From Bdellovibrio sp. ZAP7 (GTDB taxonomy: Bacteria; Bacteroidota; Bacteroidia; Flavobacteriales; Flavobacteriaceae): a stretch of 7,673 bases of DNA. A program made the translations under genes and the position numbers. This document shows positions 1 to 6,724 of this stretch, piece after piece. The stretch covers positions 1 to 7,673 of the forward strand of contig CALPKO020000053.1 of the NCBI GenBank assembly GCA_943324165.2, given 5' to 3'. How positions within the stretch are numbered: the stretch's first letter is position 1; every line of letters begins with the position of its first letter. The notes beneath the pieces were generated by a model, which searched no databases, was not told the origin of the DNA, and worked only from the letters and a program-made list of their open reading frames with translations.

Positions 1-2
1 GT

Positions 3-1049
3 ACTTTAGACAGTTTGAAAACTTGGAAAATTGAAAATGTGAAAGCTGGAAAATACGTTTTGATCGCTTTGAAAGATTTCAGCAACAATTTTAAATTTGA
101 TCCAAAAAAAGATAAAATTGGGTTTTTGAAACAAGAAATTACAGTTCCATCTGAAGAAAAATACGAATTGAAATTATTTCAAGAAAAAACGGTTTCGAAA
201 ATATTAAAACCAAGTCAAGCCAGCGGAAACCGAGCATTTGTAGGTTATGAAGGAGATTCAAAAAACATAAAAATCGTCTTGAAAAACGGCAACGAAGTTT
301 TGCCAAGTATAGTTACGAAAGTGGACAAAAAAGATTCTGTACAAGTTTGGTTCAATAAAATAAAAGTTGATTCTTTGAAAATGGAAATTACGAAAGATGA
401 CTTTAAAAAAGATTTTTATTTTAAAATTAAAGATCAAAAGAAAGACACTTTGGCTTATACCGCCTCTAATAATGGTGTGATTGGCTTTAGAGATACCTTT
501 TCGATTAGTGCTGCGACTCCAATTGTTAAGTTTGATAATACAAAAATATCGCTAGTTGATAAAGACAAAAAAGCAGTTGTGTTTTCAACAGAATATGATG
601 AATTTAACCAAAAATTGAATTTTAAGTTCAAAAAAGAAGAAGAACAAAAATATGCCATTCGGCTTTTGCCCGGAGCAATGACTGACTTTTTTGACAAACA
701 AAATGACACTTTGAATTATAAATTCAGCACCAAAAGTACTGCGGAGTATGGCAACATGACCTTGACTTTAGAAAAGGCGAAGCGTTTTCCTATAATTGTA
801 GAATTAACAGACGAAAAAGGAAAAGTTTTAGTTTCTGAATATGCAGAAAGTACACCTGTTGTTCGGTTTGAAGGTTTAGAACCGAACAAATATTACTTGC
901 GAATTATTTATGACGACAATAAAAACAGAGAATGGGATCCTGGCAATTTTCTTAAAAAACAACAAGCGGAAGAAGTGATTTATTTTCCTAAAATTATCGA
1001 TGTTCGCGCCAATTGGGATGTCGACCAGCCTTTTGTTTTAGGGGATTAA
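3..1049 (+). CDS. Ig-like domain surface protein, C-terminal part (5' end off window)
   Basis: The reading frame is open to the left edge: codons before the first possible start (TTG at 15) read T-L-D-S, so this is the 3' part of a longer gene and the TTG is not a real start. About 348 codons are visible, lysine-rich and dominated by beta-strand-like alternation, with no membrane segment. Two stretches resemble each other: one near the left end (GKYVLIALKD followed by N..F.FDPK) and one near the C terminus (NKYYLRIIYDDNKN followed by REWDPGNFLKK). Both look like small beta-sandwich modules carrying a D/N-rich loop. The layout fits the Bacteroidota proteins with an N-terminal SbsA-type Ig-like domain (Big_5), often lipoproteins; that N-terminal part is outside the window, so family membership is inferred. 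A role in the cell envelope is likely, but no specific function can be given. It converges with the amidase gene, and the two 3' ends overlap by 12 bp. Confidence 0.7.
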   Translation, partial: TLDSLKTWKIENVKAGKYVLIALKDFSNNFKFDPKKDKIGFLKQEITVPSEEKYELKLFQEKTVSKILKPSQASGNRAFVGYEGDSKNIKIVLKNGNEVLPSIVTKVDKKDSVQVWFNKIKVDSLKMEITKDDFKKDFYFKIKDQKKDTLAYTASNNGVIGFRDTFSISAATPIVKFDNTKISLVDKDKKAVVFSTEYDEFNQKLNFKFKKEEEQKYAIRLLPGAMTDFFDKQNDTLNYKFSTKSTAEYGNMTLTLEKAKRFPIIVELTDEKGKVLVSEYAESTPVVRFEGLEPNKYYLRIIYDDNKNREWDPGNFLKKQQAEEVIYFPKIIDVRANWDVDQPFVLGD

Positions 1050-1805
1050 TTTAAACCCATCTCTATCATTCAAAAAACCTGATTTTTTTCTGGTTTCAAC
1101 TAATTTTTCTTTGTCAAGATTTACGATAAAAACACCTTCGTTTTCATGGGCGCTTAGCATTTCGTTTCCTAAAAAATCGATTGCTTGAGAATGGCCGTTA
1201 TAATCGTGGTTGTTACCGTCAAAGCCAATTCTGTTAACTCCGATGGCATAACTCATGTTTTCTATCGCCCTGGCTTTTAATAAAATATCCCAAGCATTTA
1301 TTCTGGTTTTTGGCCAATTGGCAACATAAATCAAAAGATCGTAGTCTTCGGTATTGCGTGAAAATACTGGAAAACGCAAATCATAACAAATCAACGGGCA
1401 AATTTTAAATCCTTTGTAATCCACTATCAATTTTTTGTTTCCTTGTTGATAAACTTGGTCTTCGCCTGCCAAAGTAAAAAGGTGTTTTTTGTCGTAACTT
1501 TCTATTTTTCCGTCAGGAAAAACAAATATTAATCGGTTGAAGTAGTTGTTGTTTTCTTCGATTACTAAACTACCAACAATAGCACAATTTCTTGTTTTGG
1601 CAAGATGTTGAAGCCATAAGACCGTTTCGCCGGTCATGGATTCTGCAACATCGGTTGGATGCATTGTAAATCCAGTTGTAAACATTTCTGGCAAGATAAT
1701 CAAATCTACATTTTCGGCAATTGCATTGATTTTTGCTTCGAAATGAATTCGATTTTCTTTTGGATTTTCCCAAGATAAATGGGTTTGGATTAGGGCTATT
1801 TTCAT
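1038..1805 (-). CDS. yafV: Nitrilase-superfamily omega-amidase (YafV-like)
   Basis: A 255-residue carbon-nitrogen hydrolase. The Glu-Lys-Cys catalytic triad is visible: E40 in LPEMFTTGF, K106 in YDKKHLF and C140 in PLICYDLRFPVFSRN. The blocks DYDLLIYVANWP, ARAIENMSYAIGVNRIG and the D/NGNNHDYNGHS region match E. coli YafV as I remember it, closely enough to assign the omega-amidase (2-oxoglutaramate amidase) subgroup. It would hydrolyse 2-oxoglutaramate to 2-oxoglutarate and ammonia, completing the glutamine transaminase route; cytoplasmic. The length is normal for the family. The frame is open back to 1835, but the start at 1805 (MKIALIQTHLSW) is chosen because nitrilase domains begin with this strand and the ten preceding residues (MDAFFLMLKR) would be encoded in part by the sdh terminator's T-run. 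The start lies 13 nt after that terminator, so expression needs read-through or a promoter of its own. A weak -7-like TCATTTTG (minus strand, 1833-1840) is the only candidate seen. Confidence 0.9.
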   Translation of the reverse strand: MKIALIQTHLSWENPKENRIHFEAKINAIAENVDLIILPEMFTTGFTMHPTDVAESMTGETVLWLQHLAKTRNCAIVGSLVIEENNNYFNRLIFVFPDGKIESYDKKHLFTLAGEDQVYQQGNKKLIVDYKGFKICPLICYDLRFPVFSRNTEDYDLLIYVANWPKTRINAWDILLKARAIENMSYAIGVNRIGFDGNNHDYNGHSQAIDFLGNEMLSAHENEGVFIVNLDKEKLVETRKKSGFLNDRDGFKLIP

Positions 1806-1818
1806 CCTTTTTAGCATT

Positions 1819-1849
1819 AAAAAAAACGCATCCAAAATGAATACGTTTT
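1819..1849 (-). terminator. Intrinsic terminator of the sdh operon
   Basis: On the minus strand the arms AAAACGTATTC (1839-1849) and GGATGCGTTTT (1823-1833) pair over 11 bp with a 5-nt ATTTT loop, followed by further Ts to give a run of eight (1819-1826). Two of the pairs are G-U in the minus-strand RNA; on the plus strand the same positions would be C-A mismatches, so the hairpin is directional. It lies 25 nt after the sdhB stop codon, in the right place to end the sdh transcript. It is AT-rich, so efficiency may be moderate. Confidence 0.75.
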
Positions 1850-1874
1850 ATAATTATCTCTAATAATTGAACTC

Positions 1875-2618
1875 TTATTTTAAACTCGCAGATAAATATT
1901 CTCTGTTCATTTGAGCGATATATTCTAATGAAATTCCTTTTGGACATTCCACTTCACATGCTCCGGTGTTGGTACAATTTCCAAAACCTTCTTGGTCCAT
2001 TTGTGCTACCATGTTCAAAACCCTGTCTGTTGCTTCCACTTTTCCTTGTGGTAAAAGTGCAAATTGAGAAACTTTAGCAGAAACGAACAACATAGCCGAT
2101 GAGTTTTTACAAGTGGCAACACATGCACCACATCCAATGCAGGTTGCAGCATCAAATGCCCGATCTGCATCGTGTTTTTCAATCGGAATGGTATTTGCAT
2201 CAATCGTATTTCCTGAAGTATTTACAGAGATAAATCCTCCAGATTGTTGAATCCTGTCAAACGCGCTTCTGTCTACAACCAAGTCTTTAATTACGGGAAA
2301 TGCTTTAGCTCTAAATGGCTCGATATAAATGGTATCGCCATCTTTAAACTTGCGCATGTGCAACTGACAGGTTGTTACCAATCGGTCTGGACCATGTGCT
2401 TCACCGTTGATAAAAAGCGAACACATTCCGCAAATTCCTTCGCGACAATCGTGGTCGAAAGCTACGGTATCGCTACCTTTTTCGATCAATTGGTCGTTCA
2501 AAATATCTAACATTTCCAAGAAAGACATGTCTGGTTCGATGTGATCAACTTGATAATCGACCATTTTTCCGGTTGCTTTAGCGTTTTCTTGACGCCATAT
2601 TTTTAGGTTTAGTTTCAT
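1875..2618 (-). CDS. sdhB: Succinate dehydrogenase/fumarate reductase iron-sulfur subunit
   Basis: A 247-residue iron-sulfur subunit of complex II that passes electrons from the FAD of SdhA to the quinone site of SdhC on the cytoplasmic face of the membrane. The N-terminal ferredoxin-like domain carries the [2Fe-2S] ligands C58, C63, C66 and C84 ([12 protein letters not shown] ... TTC). The C-terminal domain carries C160, C163, C166 and C170 ([11 protein letters not shown]) and then C215, C221 and C225 ([14 protein letters not shown]). By comparison with E. coli SdhB, C160/C163/C166/C225 hold [4Fe-4S] and C170/C215/C221 hold [3Fe-4S]. All ligands are present and the length is normal. It starts 3 bp after the ORF6N gene, so its ribosome-binding region (AAAAAATAAAGA) lies across the end of that gene. 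It is the last gene of the operon, followed by the terminator at 1819-1849. Direction (succinate oxidation or fumarate reduction) cannot be told from sequence; oxidation is the usual role in aerobic flavobacteria. Confidence 0.97.
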   Translation of the reverse strand: MKLNLKIWRQENAKATGKMVDYQVDHIEPDMSFLEMLDILNDQLIEKGSDTVAFDHDCREGICGMCSLFINGEAHGPDRLVTTCQLHMRKFKDGDTIYIEPFRAKAFPVIKDLVVDRSAFDRIQQSGGFISVNTSGNTIDANTIPIEKHDADRAFDAATCIGCGACVATCKNSSAMLFVSAKVSQFALLPQGKVEATDRVLNMVAQMDQEGFGNCTNTGACEVECPKGISLEYIAQMNREYLSASLK

Positions 2619-2621
2619 TCT

Positions 2622-3137
2622 TTATTTTTTGAATCCTTTAATCGTAACTTTTTTCGTCTTTTTATCTAAATATTGTTCCATTATTGAGTAAACTTCCAAT
2701 AATTGAACATCGTGCTCTCCCAATCTTTCTTCGATTTCATTTTTAAATGCTAACATTTGTTGCGACACCTCACTTTGAAACGACACCATTTTGCGGATTT
2801 CTACAAAAGTGCGCATAATGGCAATGTTTACCAATAATGCTTTTTCTGATTTTAAAACCGAACTTAACATTGCAACACCTTGCTCTGTGAAAGCAAAAGG
2901 AGTTTGTGGGCTAAATTTCAAATTTTCAGGAAGGTTATCACAATTTGTGATAACCTCGCTCCATTCATTTTTGGAAAGTTGAAACATAAAATCCTCTGGA
3001 AATCTGAAAATATTTCTACGAACAGATTGTTTTAATGCTCTATTCTCTACCTCATAAAGTGAGGATAAATCAAAATCGAGAATTACTTTTTGTCCTCTTA
3101 TTTCATGAATTTTATTTTGCAAAATGGATAATTTCAT
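2622..3137 (-). CDS. ORF6N-domain protein, inserted between sdhA and sdhB
   Basis: A 171-residue protein with an ORF6N domain over roughly residues 5-115. Recognisable blocks are KVILDFDLSSLYEVENRALKQ, RRNIFRFPEDFMFQL (residues 40-54), the NCDNLPENLKFSP segment (65-77) and FAFTEQGVAMLSSVL (81-95). ORF6N is related to KilA-N and phage antirepressor DNA-binding modules and is common as a stand-alone gene in Bacteroidota, where its role is mostly unknown. The tail (about 120-157) is charged and heptad-like, suggesting a short coiled coil, and ends in a basic TIKGFKK. It lies in the same direction as sdhA and sdhB with gaps of 8 and 3 bp and no promoter or terminator of its own, so it should be co-transcribed with complex II. 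It has no known role in complex II; I read it as an inserted accessory gene, possibly a DNA-binding regulator. The coding sequence contains a perfect 25-bp inverted repeat (2932-2956). Base composition does not differ visibly from its neighbours. Confidence 0.9.
   Translation of the reverse strand: MKLSILQNKIHEIRGQKVILDFDLSSLYEVENRALKQSVRRNIFRFPEDFMFQLSKNEWSEVITNCDNLPENLKFSPQTPFAFTEQGVAMLSSVLKSEKALLVNIAIMRTFVEIRKMVSFQSEVSQQMLAFKNEIEERLGEHDVQLLEVYSIMEQYLDKKTKKVTIKGFKK
2932..2956. repeat. Perfect 12-1-12 inverted repeat inside the ORF6N gene
   Basis: The arms AGGTTATCACAA (2932-2943) and TTGTGATAACCT (2945-2956) are exact reverse complements around a single central base at 2944. The repeat lies in ORF6N codons for E-V-I-T-N-C-D-N-L, with the codons themselves in register: GTT/AAC, ATC/GAT and ACA/TGT are mutual reverse complements. 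As DNA it looks like a dimeric-protein operator; as RNA it would form a hairpin of about 11 bp. No T-run follows it on either strand, so it is not an intrinsic terminator. Function is unknown. Confidence 0.8.
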
Positions 3138-3145
3138 CTAAAAAA

Positions 3146-5146
3146 TTACTTATAACTTCTCTGTACCAATTTTACATTATCAAAAACCAACGCTTCTTTG
3201 TGCAAAACGGCATCGCTTGGCTTTCCTTTGTATTCCCAAGCAGCAACGTAAGCAAAATTTTCATCGTCCCTTTGTGCTTCACCATCTGGTGTTTGGTATT
3301 CTTCACGGAAATGTCCTCCACAAGATTCATTTCTATGCAAAGCGTCTTTTGCAAAAAGTTCTCCTAATTCTAAGAAATCTGCCACACGCAAAGCTTTTGC
3401 TAATTCTGGATTAAAACTGTTTTGTGTTCCAGGAATACGAACATCTTTATAAAAATCTTCCCGAATTTGAGCTATTTCTGTAATTGCGTCTTTTAGTCCT
3501 TTTTCATTTCGCGCCATTCCAACTTGGTTCCACATGATTTTTCCTAGCTTTTTGTGGAAATAATCTGCTGGTTTAGTCCCGCCATTGTTCATCAAAGTAT
3601 TAATTTGATTCAATACATTTTGTTCCGCTTCTTCAAATTCTGGAGAATCTGTAGAAATTGTACCCATTTTGATGTCTGGAGCCAAATAATCTCCAATGGT
3701 GTATGGCAAAACAAAATAACCATCTGCCAAACCTTGCATCAAAGCAGAAGCTCCTAATCTATTGGCTCCGTGGTCAGAGAAATTAGATTCTCCAATTGAA
3801 AAACAACCTGGAATTGTAGTTTGTAAATTATAATCCACCCAAGTTCCACCCATCGTATAATGCACGGCTGGATAAATCATCATCGGCGTTGTGTAAGGAT
3901 CTTCGTCAACGATTTTCTCATACATTTGGAATAAATTCCCGTACTTGTTGGCAACAACGTCTGTTCCTAATTTTTTCACGACATTCATATCGTTTTCGTC
4001 CAAATGTTTCAACCTGGCTTGGTCGATTCCATAACGAATAATGGCTGCAGCAAAATCTAAGTAAACTGCTTCACCTGTTTTATTGATTCCAAAACCTGCA
4101 TCGCAACGCTCTTTTGCTGCACGTGAAGCAATGTCTCTAGGGACTAAATTTCCAAAAGCAGGATATCTTCTTTCTAAAAAATAATCTCTGTCTTCTTCTT
4201 TCAATTGGGTTGGCTTTAGCTTTCCTTCTCTAATCGCTTGAGCATCTTCTAGTTTTGCAGGTACCCAAATTCGTCCGTCATTTCTCAAAGACTCTGACAT
4301 CAAAGTCAATTTTGCTTGATGATCGCCAGAAACTGGAATACAGGTTGGGTGAATTTGTGTATAACATGGATTGGCAAAAAATGCACCACGCTTGTGGATT
4401 TTCCACGCTGCAGTCACATTGCTTCCCATTGCGTTTGTAGATAAGAAAAATACGTTCCCGTATCCTCCAGAAGCAATCACTACAGCATGTGCAGAATGAC
4501 GTTCGATTTCTCCGGTTACTAAATTTCTAGCTATAATTCCACGGGCTTTACCTTTCACAATTACTAAATCTAGCATTTCGTGGCGGTTGTGCATTTTTAT
4601 TTTTCCACGGGCAATTTGACGGTTCATTGCAGAATAAGCTCCTAAAAGTAACTGCTGACCTGTTTGTCCTTTGGCATAAAAAGTTCTTGAAACTAAAGTT
4701 CCACCAAAAGAACGGTTGTCTAAAAGTCCGCCATATTCTCTTGCAAATGGAACACCTTGCGCCACACATTGGTCAATAATACTTGTAGAAACTTCCGCTA
4801 AACGGTGAACATTGGCTTCTCTAGCGCGATAATCTCCTCCTTTTACGGTATCATAAAAAAGTCTGAAAACCGAATCGCCATCACCTTGGTAATTTTTCGC
4901 AGCATTAATTCCACCTTGAGCAGCAATTGAGTGCGCACGACGAGGGGAATCTTGAAAACAAAATGCTTTTACATTATAACCTAATTCTGCCAAAGTTGCC
5001 GCAGCAGAGCCACCAGCAAGTCCAGTTCCAACAACAATAATGTCTAAATTACGCTTGTTTGCTGGATTTACTAAATTGATATGGTCTTTATAATTGGTCC
5101 ATTTTTCTGAAATTGAACCGCTTGGAATCTTAGAATCTAATGCCAT
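3146..5146 (-). CDS. sdhA: Succinate dehydrogenase/fumarate reductase flavoprotein subunit
   Basis: A 666-residue catalytic subunit of complex II that interconverts succinate and fumarate. The FAD-binding Rossmann motif is VVGTGLAGG (G40, G42, G45). The covalent flavin histidine is H72 in [11 protein letters not shown]. Active-site features include H266 in YTQIHPTC, R337 in LVPRDIASR (the family's catalytic proton-shuttle arginine) and H429 in AVHYTMGG. The second flavin-binding region is [21 protein letters not shown]. The end, [23 protein letters not shown], is the usual C-terminal domain, so the gene is complete. The length fits the longer B-type flavoproteins of Bacteroidota. The start at 5146 is the only Met upstream of the FAD fold and is preceded by an A/T-rich leader without Shine-Dalgarno. 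It is separated from sdhC by the MNT/HEPN pair (HEPN stop 6 bp upstream) and from sdhB by the ORF6N gene. Confidence 0.98.
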   Translation of the reverse strand: MALDSKIPSGSISEKWTNYKDHINLVNPANKRNLDIIVVGTGLAGGSAAATLAELGYNVKAFCFQDSPRRAHSIAAQGGINAAKNYQGDGDSVFRLFYDTVKGGDYRAREANVHRLAEVSTSIIDQCVAQGVPFAREYGGLLDNRSFGGTLVSRTFYAKGQTGQQLLLGAYSAMNRQIARGKIKMHNRHEMLDLVIVKGKARGIIARNLVTGEIERHSAHAVVIASGGYGNVFFLSTNAMGSNVTAAWKIHKRGAFFANPCYTQIHPTCIPVSGDHQAKLTLMSESLRNDGRIWVPAKLEDAQAIREGKLKPTQLKEEDRDYFLERRYPAFGNLVPRDIASRAAKERCDAGFGINKTGEAVYLDFAAAIIRYGIDQARLKHLDENDMNVVKKLGTDVVANKYGNLFQMYEKIVDEDPYTTPMMIYPAVHYTMGGTWVDYNLQTTIPGCFSIGESNFSDHGANRLGASALMQGLADGYFVLPYTIGDYLAPDIKMGTISTDSPEFEEAEQNVLNQINTLMNNGGTKPADYFHKKLGKIMWNQVGMARNEKGLKDAITEIAQIREDFYKDVRIPGTQNSFNPELAKALRVADFLELGELFAKDALHRNESCGGHFREEYQTPDGEAQRDDENFAYVAAWEYKGKPSDAVLHKEALVFDNVKLVQRSYK

Positions 5147-5152
5147 AATTAT

Positions 5153-5485
5153 TTATGTATTAAGTAAATTTTCTATTTCTATTTTTAAAGTTGGAAGATG
5201 TCTTGTCGCAATAGTCCAAATTAACTCGTCATCAATATTATCGTAACTATGAACAATTCTATTCCTCAAACCTACAATTTGTCTGTAAAATTGAATTTCT
5301 ATTTTTTCAACCTTTGCAATTCAATTTAATGCTTCACCTATTATTTCTAATTCTCTTTCGACAGCTCTCCTTAATTGTTTGTTTTGAATATAATGTTTAA
5401 AGTTATAATTACTGTCTATAAATGCTTCAATTGATAAAATTGATTCTTGAATATCATACAAACATTTTAAAGTATATTCATCCAT
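5153..5485 (-). pseudogene. hepT: HEPN-domain toxin (HepT/DUF86-type) interrupted by an in-frame TGA
   Basis: Starting at ATG 5485 the frame reads MDEYTLKCLYDIQESILSIE ... RAVERELEIIGEALN, then TGA at 5321-5323 (codon 55), then continues without further stops as IAKVEKIEIQFYRQIVGLRN ... HLPTLKIEIENLL to TAA at 5153. Read through the stop, it is a full-length HEPN protein of 110 codons, the usual size. The RX4HXY ribonuclease motif, R74-NRIV-H79-S-Y81, lies after the stop. In the characterised type VII pairs the partner MNT enzyme AMPylates the tyrosine of this motif. The ATG overlaps the MNT stop by 8 bp, the typical coupled arrangement. One base change would restore a sense codon (AGA or CGA arginine is plausible), so the break looks recent. 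No good start codon follows the stop. A sequencing error is possible. As read, the toxin is inactive. Confidence 0.88.
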
Positions 5486-5780
5486 AAATTAGTTGTCTGT
5501 TTCTTTCAATATTTTTAATAAAAAAAGGATTCTTTAAAGACTTTAGACTCAATAAATCTATTTCTCTTTTGAATAAATCCTCAAATCCAAATAGTAAATT
5601 AAAATAATTGTCCGTATACTGAAAAGGATCTTCATTTTTAATTTCAACAAGAAAATCAATATCCGAATTGTCGTTAAAATTTTCATTCAAAACCGACCCA
5701 AAAACATACAATTTTTCAACTTTGTTTTCTTGGCAAAGTTTGTCGATTGATGCTTTATTATTTTCGATTATTGAATTCAT
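5478..5780 (-). CDS. mntA: MNT-domain nucleotidyltransferase (MntA-type antitoxin)
   Basis: A 100-residue minimal nucleotidyltransferase. The signature GSX10DXD is complete: G28-S29 (YVFGSVL), then exactly ten residues to D40-I-D42 (SDIDFLVE). A third acidic residue, D75 in KREIDLLS, fits the usual third metal ligand. The tail NPFFIKNIERNRQLIYG is typical of the family and the length is normal. In HepT/MntA (type VII) toxin-antitoxin systems the MNT protein neutralises the HEPN ribonuclease by adding AMP to its active-site tyrosine; that role is inferred from family knowledge. It starts 3 bp after the sdhC stop and its own stop overlaps the HEPN start by 8 bp, so it is expressed from the sdh promoter. 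Because the adjacent HEPN frame is broken, it may be an orphan antitoxin, kept for another target or simply not yet lost. Confidence 0.9.
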   Translation of the reverse strand: MNSIIENNKASIDKLCQENKVEKLYVFGSVLNENFNDNSDIDFLVEIKNEDPFQYTDNYFNLLFGFEDLFKREIDLLSLKSLKNPFFIKNIERNRQLIYG

Positions 5781-5783
5781 AAA

Positions 5784-6449
5784 TTAATACACAAAATGGT
5801 GGAATAAAGCAATACCTATAAATCCAAACGGAACTACGATAGCAAAGCCATAGGCGAAATTTTGTAATCCTTTTGAATACTTATTATTAAATCCAATAGA
5901 TTGAAATGATGAGTTGAATCCGTGCCATAAATGCAACGAAAGCAAAACAAAAGAAAGACAATATAAACCTACACGAATTGGGTTTTCAAAATGTTCTTTC
6001 AATTCTGGATAATATCTTTCCGAATCCATTGGTTTTGCTTGAACATATTTATACACCATTTCTGGAATCCAAAAATCGTAGAAATGCAATGCTAAAAATG
6101 CCAAAACAACTGAACCTGAAATTATCATATTTCTCGACATCCACGATGCATTTGCTCCACCATTGTATTTTGCATAACCAATTGGTCGTGCACTTCTATT
6201 TTTAAAATCTAGTACAAAACCCATAATAAAATGAAAAACTACGCCAACAATCAAAATCGGTTGAATAACAAATTGTACCAAAGGATTATTCCCCATAAAA
6301 TGAGAAATTGAATTGAACGTATCAGGACTAAAAACTGATGTACTATTGATGAAAAAATGTTGTGTTAAAAACAAAATTAAGAAAAGTCCCGAAAGTGCCA
6401 TTCCTACTTTCTTCGCAATCGACGAACTTAATAAACCAGATTTTGACAT
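5784..6449 (-). CDS. sdhC: Succinate dehydrogenase cytochrome b membrane anchor (B-type SdhC)
   Basis: A 221-residue integral membrane subunit that anchors complex II and carries electrons to menaquinone. Five hydrophobic segments are visible at about residues 14-34, 56-80, 105-127, 157-178 and 196-218, the single-polypeptide B-type architecture. Candidate axial ligands for two hemes are H31 (LTQHFF), H73 (VVFHFIMG), H122 (ALHFYDFW) and H173 or H176 (LHLWHGFNSSFQS). The H31-H73 spacing equals that of H28-H70 in the Bacillus subtilis SdhC. The segment DFKNRSARPIGYAKYNGGAN is the typical cytoplasmic loop of this family. It is first in the operon, downstream of a Bacteroidota-type promoter. Its stop is followed after 3 bp by the MNT gene where sdhA would be expected. 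Confidence 0.95.
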   Translation of the reverse strand: MSKSGLLSSSIAKKVGMALSGLFLILFLTQHFFINSTSVFSPDTFNSISHFMGNNPLVQFVIQPILIVGVVFHFIMGFVLDFKNRSARPIGYAKYNGGANASWMSRNMIISGSVVLAFLALHFYDFWIPEMVYKYVQAKPMDSERYYPELKEHFENPIRVGLYCLSFVLLSLHLWHGFNSSFQSIGFNNKYSKGLQNFAYGFAIVVPFGFIGIALFHHFVY

Positions 6450-6454
6450 GATTA

Positions 6455-6473
6455 AAATTTAAATTTTTAAAAT
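6455..6473. repeat. 19-bp AT-only repeat, copy 1 (sdhC leader)
   Basis: AAATTTAAATTTTTAAAAT on the plus strand, identical to 6791-6809. This copy covers most of the short sdhC leader. Being made only of A and T, it may be chance or a leader-type element. Confidence 0.6.
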
Positions 6474-6479
6474 ACGCAA

Positions 6480-6511
6480 CAAAAATACTCCTAATTAGAA
6501 AATTCTACAAC
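6480..6511 (-). promoter_or_regulatory. Bacteroidota-type promoter for the sdh operon
   Basis: On the minus strand TATTTTTG (6480-6487) matches the Bacteroidota -7 consensus TAnnTTTG exactly. GTTG (6508-6511) lies 20 bp upstream in the position of the -33 TTTG element, matching three of four bases. This would start transcription near 6473-6475 and give a leader of about 25 nt before the sdhC ATG. No Shine-Dalgarno is seen, as is usual in flavobacteria. Confidence 0.65.
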
Positions 6512-6682
6512 CTTTTTGCACTTATTTATAATGATTTTAAAATGTTGCTTTTGATAGTGTAACAAATGTTCAATTCTTTTGGTAAAATTAGGGGTTTTAG
6601 GTGGTTTTTATTAAACAAAATGATTTTGGGGAGGCAACCAAATATTCCCTTTTTTTTGACAATAAATCATTTCTAAACTTAT

Positions 6683-6706
6683 AAATTATCAAATTATCAA
6701 ATTATC
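6683..6706. repeat. Triple tandem octamer AAATTATC
   Basis: Three perfect head-to-tail copies of AAATTATC fill 6683-6706 (GATAATTT on the minus strand). It sits roughly 200 bp upstream of the sdhC promoter and 120 bp upstream of the HMG-CoA synthase start, outside any coding sequence. It could be slippage-generated or a cluster of protein-binding sites. Confidence 0.85.
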
Positions 6707-6724
6707 TCATTTTTTAATTTAGAA

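Noticed and set aside
15..17. TTG as the start of the Ig-like gene
   Set aside because: The frame is open to the window edge with plausible coding before it, and there is no leader or signal peptide after the TTG.
1570..1947. Minus-strand ORF of 125 codons across the amidase start and sdhB end
   Set aside because: It overlaps two real genes in another frame, spans the terminator and has a Cys/Arg/Asn-rich composition typical of a shadow frame.
3035..3367. Plus-strand ORF of 110 codons across the sdhA/ORF6N junction
   Set aside because: It is antisense to two well-supported genes and has no family-like features.
5321..5323. TGA read as selenocysteine or programmed read-through in the HEPN gene
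   Set aside because: No selenocysteine-insertion hairpin is evident just downstream, HEPN proteins are not selenoproteins, and the position is not catalytic; a nonsense mutation is simpler.
5784..6449. SdhC truncated or missing a separate SdhD
   Set aside because: Five membrane segments in one 221-residue chain is the normal B-type arrangement, which has no SdhD.
6628..6657. Plus-strand terminator (GGGA ... TCCC followed by eight Ts)
   Set aside because: The stem is only 4-5 bp with an 11-12-nt loop, and no plus-strand gene lies upstream to terminate.
6683..6706. CRISPR-like array
   Set aside because: The units are 8 bp and directly adjacent without spacers.
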